Source of the DNA: Filobasidium wieringae
Taxonomy: Eukaryota > Basidiomycota > Tremellomycetes > Filobasidiales > Filobasidiaceae
DNA: 64,000 nt
Reading direction: 5' to 3'
NCBI GenBank assembly: GCA_001600055.1
Contig: BCIV01000007.1
Span: 248,001 to 312,000, forward strand
The notes under the pieces are model-generated. The model was not told the origin of the DNA. It saw only the letters and a program-made list of their open reading frames with translations, and did no database searches. Positions 9,622-20,100 of this stretch are shown here, piece after piece (the first letter of the stretch is position 1; every line of letters begins with the position of its first letter). The position numbers and the translations under genes were made by a program.

Positions 9622-11516
9622 TCATGCCTTGGTCTCCGCATCCTCTTTCTTCTTCTCACTTTTTTCCTCGCCAGACTCATTTACGGTTTCAGAGGCGGTT
9701 TGGGTCGGAACAGGAGTTGGAGACGATACCTTCCCCTCAGTCTCACTAATTACGGTACGGGTATTGACGTTGACCTGGGGGATTTCCAATTCTGCCTCGT
9801 TCCCAGTGAACTCGACTTTTCTGTCGACTGCCTCGACCTCTTGCTTGAGGGGCTCAACTTTCTGCTCAATCGGCTCGACCTGCGTTTCAGCGGGTTTGAC
9901 TGTTCGTACAGCGGGCTCCTCGGCCTGCTCGTCAGGTCTGGCCTGCTTCAATCGTCCCGCTGCAGCAGCCACATCCCCACTGATCTCGCCAAGCTTTACT
10001 GCAGGTGTCTCAATGGAGACAAGGTCTGCCTTAGCTTTGGCTTCCTTTTCGGCTCCGGCCTCCCTAGATCTTCGTTGCCGGGAGCCAGGGTTCTTACGCT
10101 TTTCATTTGTAGGAGCGGATGCATCTGAGATGTCGGATGTGGTGGAGGGTTGAGGTGCGCTTACTGCTTTTACTGGTCGTAAGATGGTCACTTCAGTCTC
10201 CGCGTGTGTTTTAGCTTGCTGAGACTTTTTGCCTTTACGCTGTCTTCGTTGACGTTCCACAATTACGGGAGTGACGGAAGGTTGGCTGGCAGCAGTTTCG
10301 AGCTGCTGTTTGTTGGCATTTCCCTTCTCTCGTAACTCGGATTTCGCAGCTTGAACAGCCGGTTGTGGTTCAGCTACCGTCGCATTTCCTCTCCTCTCCT
10401 CGTGAAACTTTCGCAACCGATTGTGTTCCTCGAATTTTAGCCTAGACTGGATCTCCGCTCCATCCAGATCCCAAGCTAAAAGGAAATCCTTTCTTGTCAA
10501 AGTGGGTTCGGCGGAGACTGTTCTCCTTGCGATGGGAGGATTATCGGATAATCGAGTTTGTTCGTTTTGTGGTACTTCTTGAGTGATGTCATCGAATTCT
10601 CTATCAGAGACATCAGGGAGAGGAGCAGAGGATGGATCGACAGGATCTTTAAGTTTTCTAGGAGCATGGGTCCAGGAACAAATTTTGATCTCGGCCATGT
10701 TATTTTCGCGGCGATGTTGCATCACGGTAGTGGGATGATGCTAATAAATGAGTGGTAGTATTGTCAAAATGAGCTTGACAAGGAAGAAAGAAATGAACTC
10801 ACATCGTGTAGCTCAAAGGCACTCATGGCTACTCGCATGAACGCGATAGCTCTATCCCAATCTGGGAAGAGGTAATTCTTTACGAGCATCTTTCCCTTGG
10901 GATTCAAAGGCTCGCTGTTCCCCTCTGAATACGGTTCCGCTAAATCCCGGATGGTCCATGTCGATGCCTTCATCTCGGGAGTCAAGAGTTTTATGAACTC
11001 GTTCGTCACGCCTGCGGATTTCTCTAGGCTATCTGGTCGTTTGTGAACTCGTTCGAGGAGCGATTTCTCTAATGCTCCTCTATAGACTTCGATTTCCAGT
11101 GCGTTAAGAGCGCGGTAGAGCTTCAAAGCGGCACGACGTCTCTTCCTGATCTCTTCCCATGACTGTGTATCCTTCTTGTCCGCCTCCTCTAATTCTGCTG
11201 GGGTCCAGGTCTTTCTTCTGTTATCGTAAATTCGTGCGAAACTGTGATCGAGACAATGGACCCGCGCTCGCAGGTTGTGTAATGGTGCTGTAGGATGCTC
11301 AGGGTTGATCAGAGTCGGCTGAGGGACTCGATCATGCACTTTGAAATGCGTTGTCCAATAATGAACATATGCCGTTCGTCCTTTTCCGTTCGGTTTTGGC
11401 TCTGGATTTTGAGGCTTCCGGTTGGCCGATTGAGCGTAGCTTCTAGCTGTTTGTACAGGTGCAGAGACGAGCGGACCACCGGAAACCCATACCGGGAAGG
11501 AAGCTTTTAGCTTCAT
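9622..11516 (-). CDS. mitochondrial protein with pterin-4a-carbinolamine dehydratase-like domain and long charged tail
   Basis: Two exons, 10803-11516 and 9622-10740, giving 610 aa. The N-terminus (about 30 residues, Arg/Ser/Ala, few acidic) looks like a mitochondrial presequence. A conserved-looking module follows (YVHYWTTHFKVHD, WEEIRKRRRAALKLYRALN). Around residues 205-260 the sequence FPDWDRAIAFMRVA ... HDHHPTTVMQ ... EIKICSWTH matches the core of PCD/DCoH proteins: the His-His-Pro active-site motif and the final beta-strand ending in Thr-His. The intron falls exactly before the two motif histidines. The last roughly 350 residues are Lys/Glu/Ala-rich, low complexity and probably disordered. 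PCD enzymes dehydrate 4a-hydroxytetrahydropterin; in this large mitochondrial form the role may be non-enzymatic. Convergent with GIS2. Confidence 0.65.
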
Positions 11517-11806
11517 GGTACAGCGTATCTGTACCGTTTGAGGTCTGTGCTGTACTACTGATACTCATGCGATGGGTGGTTACAGGCCTTTTACGTTGCA
11601 CTTGGCAGATGTTCACGATCGGGATGTCCCGATTTGATAATGCATATCTCAATCACACCTCATGCGTTATTCGAGAACTCGACAAACAAAACAACGACGT
11701 AAACAAATCCGAGATAGAGCAAAGAAGAACGTTCAGCTCGACGTACACAGTCTGCTGCATAGCTACACACAGGACACCCAGAACACCGCGATTCACAAAC
11801 ATAATT

Positions 11807-12911
11807 ATGTCGGCAAAAGAATGGATGGTAGATCTCCAATGGGAGCCGTTTAACAAGCAGATGGGCGACTTCCTCCAAGCGGTGAATGATCATTCCTATT
11901 CTATGCTCAGCGAGATCATACTAAGCTTAAGGCATCTTCGCTGCTCCAATAGTTGGACTTGTATACGAAAGACATGATGGGGAAATTGACGGCGGTAGCG
12001 AATGGCCATACCAATCAAATGAAGACTTTCGCTCAAGAGAAAGCCGAATTAGAAGCTGGGGTCGCTCTCGAGAAGGAGAAGGAGAAACAACTGTTAATGA
12101 GTGAGTCGACCAGCACCCCTGCATTTCTTCCGGACCTTCTAATTCCTCGTCTGCTCTTGTAGCTATGGAACAAGAAAGAACTGCTGTTATGGAGTTACAA
12201 AGCTCCCTCTCGAAACTGAACATCTCACTTGACCGGTCAAAGGAGAAAATTGCAGCTCATGATCAGGAAATCAAGCACGTCAAGCATGAGCTCAACACGA
12301 TTCAAACGAGTGAGCCAAGATCGTTTGTAAACATAACAAGTGACCGCACTGGTCTGATGTGCAAGAAGGCAAGGACAGGCAAAAGAATACGTTGAACACG
12401 TTGAGTTCGCAGGATGAACCGGAACTAACTAAACTGGAACGATTGCTTGGGCTACACACCATCAGTACAAGTAAGCCCATTCGGCTCCGACCTGGTTGTG
12501 ATGGAGGATGTCGTTGTTGACACTCCCAACGTCTATAGAGAATCGCCTGCGATTCGAGTTCACCCAGATCGACCCAGAGAACCCAGAGAAACCTCATATA
12601 GTAGTACTGGACTATAGCTCGGCGCCCTACAAGGTGCTCGCTTGCGAACCCGTGCTCCCAGAGCTCCAGAACCTGACATCGAGATTGGGTGAGGATGGAG
12701 ACGTCGCTGGATTCCTCAAGCGAGGTGAGTCCTGCTTTAACAGACAAGCCATGACTAAACCGAGCTAATTCGGCTTCTGACAGTTCGACAAGCATTCCGC
12801 GCTCTCGTCCCGAGCGAAGACTCCGGTGCGATGTTTGGTAGTATTGGCGCGCGACCTTCTGCTCGGAGTTCACAAATGTCGCGGTCTGCTAGTGCAGCTG
12901 GAACTGACTGA
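11807..12911 (+). CDS. SPC25: Kinetochore protein Spc25 (Ndc80 complex)
   Basis: Six exons: 11807-11881, 11953-12100, 12163-12309, 12366(or 12369)-12470, 12539-12724, 12784-12911; about 262 aa. The N-terminal half is a heptad coiled coil (LYTKDMMGKLTAVAN, EKAELEAGVALEKE, KLNISLDRSKEKIAAHD). The C-terminal half is the RWD domain: NRLRFEFTQIDPENPEKPH, YKVLACEPVLPEL, GFLKRVRQAFRAL. Spc25 pairs with Spc24 and anchors the Ndc80 complex on the inner kinetochore. The first intron has a weak GTGAAT donor but a good branch site. The acceptor of exon 4 is ambiguous by one codon. The start is the ATG that leads directly into the coiled coil. Confidence 0.87.
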
Positions 12912-13046
12912 ATGGTCATCTTGTGCTATATTGTATTCGCTGTTGTATGTTCATTCCGGATGATATAATTCTTGTCGATCGTTTGGTATCGTTAACGTTA
13001 GCGTTCTACATATCCAAGTCTACATGAGTTAAAGTCTACTGTTCGG

Positions 13047-14630
13047 TCAACTCTTGTCCGCAATTGCCTCCTCTCCTTGTTCCCAGAACTCCGGTGGGAG
13101 ATCACTAAGATCATCGAAAACCAAATCCCCTTCAAAATCCTCAGTCGAGCCTGATGCTCTCACCGGTCCCTGCGGCACAACCTGACTCCCACTTGGTTCT
13201 ACGGCAACAGGTGGTGCACGCGAACGTGAAGGTACCGAATGAATGCCGGAAGTGAGGATAACATAATCCAGCATATCTTGCCGTGCGAAAGGTGAGAAAA
13301 CGAGGTGCATCCGTCTTATCAAGGTGGATTCAAATGTCTCTTCTTCGGTAGTACCTTCTTCCACTCTTCGTTCTTTATCATAAACAGCCAGTTTCACTCG
13401 TTTCCGGCCCAGGTCTTCGGGGTCAAGTAATCTTCTTCTACCTGTTCTCGATAGCATCAGCCTAACGTTGACTGCATTCGCCCAGACGAGTCCCAAAGAT
13501 GCTTCTTTAGGGTAAGAATACGATTGACCGGAAAAGTAACGTGATTGGACTTTATATGTCATTGTAGGTTGTTCAGGAGGATTGTTGTCCAACTCAGGAG
13601 GTGTGCTGGGGTATTGTTCGTTGCTTGACTCCGTCTCCGCTTGGATGTTACTAGACTCGACTCTGGGGACAGCGGAAGATGGGTGATTGAAGACATCCGT
13701 GACTTGATTGATAACGACAACGGCCATATCGTGTTCCTCAGCCAAAACTTTGAGCTTGTCCGCTATGAGACACAGCATTTTACTTCTTTGAGTTAATCCG
13801 GAGTGATTTGCATCGAATGACGATCGGAATAGGGCGCCAATCGAGTCGATCACAAGTAGACGAACAGGAAGCCTTTTTGTGTTGGCAGCTATCCGTGCGA
13901 GCATAGCTGGAAGGATATATGCAAGAGCATGCTCCAAACCATCCACCTCTGTGATATGCATAGTATGGACGTTGTCCAGGAGAGCTCTTGCCGTCAACGC
14001 CGCTCGCTCAGGGTCGTGTTCCTGATGAGAAGCTAGAATATGGCGAGCGAGCTCTTCTAACCTAGAGAAAGAAACTTTCCTCTCAGAGGTGAGCAAGATA
14101 GCCCCTCCACTTTCACTCAGTTCGTTGGTAGGAAGCTGTGAAGTAACACATAGTTGCAAGCCAAGATGGCTTTTTCCAGATGCACTGTATGGGCTTGACA
14201 CGGTCAGCATATTCAGGTTCACGATTCGCATGTCGATGACTTGCCTCTCTCCGGCTATTTCGGTGATCACTCCTCTTCTCACACCTCCTCCAAGAAGATT
14301 ATCCACCTCTAAGTCTCCGGTACTGATCCATCGTTTCTCATCGATCTCGACCAGATCGCTGACCCGCTGAGCTTCAGGTGCTATGTCCAGGGATACCGTC
14401 TGTATAAGAGCATTGATCTGTTGGATATCTTGTACTTTGAGCTTCTTCAATATCTCATGGGGAGCTGCATTGAGGATCTCAGAGGCTTCGATGTAATCGG
14501 CTATTCAAGTCGCAACCAGAGTCAATGGCATTGCGAATCGCTAAACCTCGTTAGAAAGGCGGGACTGACCTCTGCGAAGGGCTGATTTCTGCTGATCATC
14601 CAGACTTTGCAGCGTTTGCAACTCATGCAT
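13047..14630 (-). CDS. RAD57: Rad51 paralogue, Rad57/XRCC3 family recombinase mediator
   Basis: Three exons: 14570-14630, 14245-14500, 13047-14184; 484 aa. A short helical N-terminal region precedes the RecA core. Walker A is GESASGKSH at about 104-112, and Walker B is RLLVIDSIGALF. INQVTDVF follows, then SLGLVWANAVNVRLML, the C-terminal core strand shared by Rad57 and XRCC3. An insertion rich in Ser/Pro/Gln (about 290-330) and an acidic tail extend it beyond the usual length of about 350-460 aa. With Rad55-type partners it loads or stabilises Rad51 filaments during homologous recombination. The second intron (14185-14244) starts with GC rather than GT, is 60 nt long, has no in-frame stop and lies inside Walker A. 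Convergent with SPC25. Confidence 0.87.
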
Positions 14631-14808
14631 GCCGCCGCTTCAGCCAGTATTCCGCGCACTCCAAAATGACATGAGGTGCATCACTTGTGAAGGTAAACGG
14701 TAGACGAGCTCGTTTCGCCTTAGTTATCAGGAATGAGAACTGCTAGATCGGAGTTGTATCTTTTGTGTGCAGATTTATAAAAATTAATCTAAAGTTGGCT
14801 CATGTCAG

Positions 14809-14894
14809 TTCCGATTGGCGCAGTGGTAGCGCTTTGAGCTTATGTGGAAACCTGTGATTCTCAACGGTCGTGAGTTCAACCCTCACATCGGAAA
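14809..14894 (+). tRNA. tRNA, probably Ile (anticodon TAT), with a 14-nt intron
   Basis: Cloverleaf read by eye. The acceptor stem TTCCGAT pairs perfectly with ATCGGAA. The D-arm is GCGC/GCGC with AGTGGTA loop (A box TGGCGCAGTGG). The anticodon stem is TTGAG/CTCAA and the T-arm GTGAG-TTCAACC-CTCAC (B box); A is the discriminator. With the canonical intron position after base 37, loop bases 32-37 read C T T A T G and a 14-nt intron follows. This gives anticodon TAT, the rare isoleucine AUA decoder. The acceptor stem starts with a T-A pair, which is uncommon. The amino-acid assignment depends on the intron position. Confidence 0.75.
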
Positions 14895-14899
14895 CTACC

Positions 14900-14904
14900 T
14901 TTTT
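14900..14904 (+). terminator. RNA polymerase III terminator
   Basis: Run of five T six bases after the tRNA 3' end. Confidence 0.7.
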
Positions 14905-15850
14905 GCCTTTGCGTTCGTGTTTGAGTCACAATCGGCGCCTCTTCTCTTGTCCTGATCGCACCGCTCTCGAAGTTGGTGGAAGTGACATCGCAAGATCAGA
15001 CAGTTTGTGAGATCGACATATGCTCATCTAAAGGGAGGTATCATCGGATAGATACACTTCGCAGAATGTGCTTGGTGAACAGCCCTCTATCTCACGGAAC
15101 GGTGTCTCCGCGAGTTTGGAGCACGGGTTTCCCATGACATACTGCGGTAAATGGTCACTGCGTATGCTATAATATGGCCTATAGGACCTAAAGTTTCTGT
15201 TCGGTATCCTGTGTTTGCGAGTTGCGAGTTGACTTATGTCACACAGCCGGCACATCTCACCGCGTTGAGTTGACAGGACGCGATGGCACTCCATTGATCA
15301 CACGTGGGCCGTACGGAGGTAGGAAGTGAGACACAGTTTACTATGTCTTGGCCCATTTATGCTCAGGTTTTCCATTACTGATTGTCAGCTGGTGATTCTC
15401 GTATTCAAAAGTCTTGTCAATGCAGACCGATTGCCGTACTTGGCATACCATCACGACAGTTTGTCATAGTTGATGCTTCGTAAGCGCAACAAATCCTATG
15501 AAGTGGTCGGGTCGGTTCTGAAGTTCCTGCAGTGGAATTTCACACCACTCAGATTGCTTGTGGTCGATGCATGTCTGCTTCTGATATGACAAAGTCGAAG
15601 CCCCTTCGCCACACTCTTTCACTGAAGCTTGCCTGTTGCTTGATATTCTAGAAGCGCAAGCTGAACATCGCCGCGATAAGCGCGATCAGATGGATTCGTC
15701 AAGTCGAGTCGCTCGTTGGCTGAGATCAAGATCACTCTCGCTCTACTTTTGATGTCACCATCCTCCAAAACACTGTTCTCGGCAGCCAGAGACAGAGGCA
15801 AGAATTTCCAAGAATACCCTCGTTAATCTACCGTCGATCGATTCCAAAGC
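14905..15850. other. gene-poor spacer, about 0.95 kb
   Basis: Between the tRNA and COQ10. Two minus-strand open frames (15028-15294, 15619-15801) show no recognisable domain, splice context or family motif, so they are not called. A CACGTG E-box is at 15301-15306. Otherwise nothing recognisable. Confidence 0.45.
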
Positions 15851-16937
15851 ATGTCCCTATCCCACAATCTCAAGCATATCCTGCCCCGTCGGATCACCCC
15901 ACCTTCCATACGACCGCAATGCGTCAAACCTGCTCTATCTCTTGCCCTTTCGTCCTCCCGACCTTCCTTCAGAATAGCTTCGCCAGTAGTAGCCGGGAAG
16001 AGCAGATCCTTCTTCTCTCTTACAGACGTAGCCAAGTTACTTCCCAATCAGGGAGACTCGAACGGTGGGAACCCGAATGAACAGGTATTCCATGCCAGGA
16101 AGATCTTGCCGTTAGTCCGCTTCATAGCTAGCGGAACCCAGAAAAGGAAGTATGATGCTGATAATAGTATATGCCTACTCTTCCATTATCAATCCTGGAT
16201 TCATATCCCCTGAACAACACTAGGTACACGCAAAACGAGCTCTACTCCCTGGTAGCAGATGTTCCTTCCTACGCCTCCTTCATCCCCTTCTGTAGCACCT
16301 CCAGCATCATCTCGTCCAACTCATCACCATCTGCTCCCCAGTATGAATCCTCCAACCCTTCTTACGTTCCCGATCAGGAAGCGTACAAGCAGGATTTGAG
16401 GGCATTGGTTCAGGGTGGACTCGGCTTTGACGTGAGGGCCGAGTTGGAGGTAGGGTTCGGGGCTTTCCAGGAGAGGTTTGTTAGTAGGGTTGAAGGCAGG
16501 CCGGGCGAGATGGTCAAAGTCAGTACCTTGTTTGGACTTCTTTATGATGAAAAAGATTGATACTGATGTTGCTGGCTTGAACCTGTCTTCCTTCCCAGGC
16601 TACGGTGGATGACTCGCCGCTCTTCCACAACCTGAAAACGACCTGGTCTTTCCAACCCGCCTCCGCCTCTTCCCCTCACCCAACATCCAACCCCATGACA
16701 AGCCCATCCTCCGCATCCCCTGCCAAGCCCTCCTCGAATGACCCCTCTCTTCCTCACCCGACCTCTCCGAAAGATCACAATGCCTCTCCTACCTTGCTCA
16801 CTATCGACCTATCCTTCACTTTCGCCAATCCTCTTCATCGAATCGCCGCTCAAGCTTTCTTGCCAAAGGTATCCGATTTGATGGTTGAGGCTTTCGAAAA
16901 GAGGTGCCTTCAAGTGTACGGAAAGGGAAGGGCATAA
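15851..16937 (+). CDS. COQ10: Coenzyme Q-binding protein Coq10 (START/polyketide-cyclase fold)
   Basis: Three exons: 15851-16110, 16224-16518, 16599-16937; 297 aa. A basic mitochondrial presequence (about 60 residues) precedes FHARKILP, then NELYSLVADVPSYASFIPFC, the opening helix and strand of the Coq10 START domain. Later blocks are DVRAELEVGFGAFQERFVSRV, HNLKTTWSF and DLSFTFANPLHRIAAQAFLPKVSDLMVEAFEKRC, the long C-terminal helix closing the lipid cavity. Two Ser/Pro-rich insertions (about 105-130 and 205-240) lengthen it relative to the usual 200-250 aa. Coq10 binds CoQ and delivers it for respiration on the matrix side of the inner membrane. Convergent with RPB2. Confidence 0.9.
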
Positions 16938-17145
16938 TGACAACTTGAAGCAAAACGGGGAAGGAACATGCGCATGTGGATTTGTATAGGTTTCGTTATT
17001 TATTGTATCGCTGATTACACGCATGATCAAACGATAGGACGTTCAGTAGGGGCTAATACAAAAGATGCGTCCAGTAAAGGTAGAGTAGAAGTGATGAGGT
17101 GAAAAAGGATTGTATGGAAGGAAGAGATCACCGAGACGCATAGCA

Positions 17146-20100
17146 TCATGCTGTGATTCCTACCGGATTGACCTTGCTTTTCTTCTTGGCTCCCCAAGCA
17201 GGCGTTCGGTTCGAGTACAATCGAGCGCTGAGAAAGGGAAAATTCCTTATTGTTCAGTAACGAAAGGGGCTATGGGATGAGCTGATTCCACTTACGCGAT
17301 GTTCATGGAAGCCAGCTCCTGGAAGAGCAACTTGGCCGCGTATGCTGTGTGGTTACCAAACTCATGTTAATATCGCAGGGCCAACCGATCAAGAATGTTA
17401 TGACTTACGGATATAGATGGCACTGATCTTTGTCCGGTTGTTACACAACCGACATTCGAATGACTGCTTTTTCAAGTTTGCAACTGTGTGATGACACATC
17501 GTCAGTTGAGCCACCTCAAAGCCCATTCACGAATCAACTTACCAGCCGTCATACCACAACTGTGAAAGCAGATCGGAGATCCACATTAGCACTTTCTCGC
17601 AGCGCCTGCCCAAATCAAGACACGACTTACATGTCACAAACGTGCAATCGATATGCGTCACTTGCATCGAACATTCGCTCCTTCAAGAACCCTGCCATTC
17701 CATGTGAGATCATACAATCACGCTGGATCGATTCACAAATCAGTTCCTCATCTGACTGAAACATGCGACAGCGCAAGGACTCACCTCCATCTCTCCAAAT
17801 CGCAGACCCCCATCTCGACTTCTACCCTCAACCGGCTGTCTCGTCAGAATCTGCACCGGACCTCTAGCTCGCGAGTGGATCTTGTCGTCCACCATATGCT
17901 TCAAACGCTGATAATACGTAGGTGCAAAGTAGACCTGCGCCTGCAGTTTACGGCCGGTGTGACCATGGTAAAGGACTTCTAGCCCTCTCGAATGGTACCC
18001 TGCTGCTCGCAAATGCTTGGAAACCTGTTCTACCGTCAGATCCGTGAAAGGAGTCGCGTCACCGAAAGTCCCCTCTAATGCGCCCAATTTTGACAACAAA
18101 GCCTCGACCAAATGTCCGATAGTCATTCGCGAAGGAATGGCATGAGGATTGATGATGATATCTGGTACGATACCTTCAGCAGTGAAAGGCATGTCTTCTT
18201 GTCGGTAGGTGATACCGATTGTTCCCTTCTGACCGTGTCGAGAGGCAAACTTGTCTCCGATCTGTGGGATACGGGTCTTTCGTGTTCGCACCTTGACAAA
18301 CTTCTGTCCCTCCTCATCCTGGGTGACGATGACCCGATCGACAACACCAGATTCTGTACTTTTCAACGGCGTAGATATATCTCGCTTGGTATGAGTTTCC
18401 GTTCGCTGTCCCAGCTCGGCACTATCTTCCTCTATTGGCGCCGTCTTTCCAATCAGAATGTCATCTCCGTTGACGTTAGTCGCAGGCATGATCAGACCGT
18501 CTTCATCCAATTTAGCATATCGGTCACTGGCTCCCTTCTTCAATCGAAGGGTTGACTCTGCATATGGTTTTTCAATGGATTCAAGCACTTTTCCACCGAT
18601 TCTTCTCTCCTTGTCAATGTACGTTCGATAGTATAGCGATCGGAAAAGACCTCGATCGATGGACGTTTGGTTCATGATGACGGAATCTTCCTGGTTGTAA
18701 CCAGAGTACGTCATAATAGCAACGATGGCATTCTGCCCGGCAGGAAGTTCGTTGAATTTCAGGTACTCCATACCAAGACTTGCCGCAAGCGGCTTTTGAG
18801 GATAGAACAGGATGTTCGCCATTGTGTCCATTCGCATTTGGAAATTCGTGGCAAAGATACCCATGGCTTGCTTTCCCATTGCAGACTGATACGTATTTCG
18901 GGGAGACTAAAGACCAATACATCAACATGTGTACTCACGGGAGCCTGACTCAGGACGAGACTCACTTGATTATGATCGGGGAAAGGAACGATAGTAGCAC
19001 AAACACCCAAAATCATACTTGGATGGATTTCACAATGGGTGTAAGTATGCGAGTAACTCTTGCTCTTGATTCGCATCGACGGGTCGAAGTCTTCTCGCAA
19101 CTCTGCGGGCAATTCGTGTTTCGCTAGGGGGTTCTCAGCATCGTGCGCACGGTATCGTGCTTGCAGCAGATCTTCGATTGTCATCGAAATCATTGAGAAT
19201 TCCTCTTCTTCGGCATCCAGGTACTCGACTTTGCCCTCCTTCAGCAAGTCTTGCCAGACGTACGGCTCCGGCGAAGGAATGTCGGCAGCGGCGTCTTTTG
19301 GTCTCCCTTCCCAATCTCGCCAGTCTTGTAGTTTATCAACATCCGTTTGCGTAATCAATACTTGTTGAGACGGTCGGTCCACAACGAACAACGGTCTCAT
19401 GACACGACCGGCATCTGTGTAGACCCGCAATTCTCGCTCCCTAATTTCCCTAACGATGCTGACTTCGTCCCGAATTGCTCCCTCACGCCTTTGGTTGACC
19501 AGATTGTCCAGAAGGATTGAGGGGTTGGTACTGATACCGACCCACACACCGTTCAAGAACACTCGAGTCGCCTCGGGGTCAGCTGAGTAACGATCTAGAC
19601 CGGTCAATCCCAGGTTCGTCATGTAGTCCAAAATAGGACCGTCAGGCGAACCGACGGAAATGACGGACATGAGAGACAAATTCTTTACCAAACCACAAGC
19701 CTGACCTTCCGGCGTTTCGGCAGGACAGACCATACCCCAATGCGTATTATGCAGTTGACGAGGCTTGGCGATTTTTCCGTCTCGACCGATCGGAGTATTG
19801 GTTCGTCGCAAATGCGATAGCGTAGAAGCATATGTGTATCGGTTCAATACCTGAGACACACCGACCTTCCCCTCCATGGCCTTCGACTGTTCCTGCCAGT
19901 TCCCGGTTGCCAATGAATACCTCAATCCTTGCGTGATGATGTTCTTGTTCATCGCGGCTACAATATTGAACATCTTGCCCTGATCAGAACACTGGAAACG
20001 AGTCATCGCATCAATGCCTGTCCTTCCGTTGAAGCATATCTCTGATTACGTACCTTTTGTAAGTTTCGGTAGATATCCCTAGTGAACTTCCTATACAATT

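Noticed and set aside
9629..10153. 174-aa plus-strand frame antisense to the pterin-dehydratase-like gene
   Set aside because: Composition mirrors the Lys/Glu/Ala tail on the other strand; no motif.
11459..11977. 172-aa plus-strand frame across the SPC25 promoter
   Set aside because: It overlaps the start of SPC25 in another frame and has no conserved blocks.
15619..15801. 60-aa minus-strand frame in the spacer before COQ10
   Set aside because: Looks protein-like in composition, but no partner exon, family motif or promoter was found; could be a decayed remnant.
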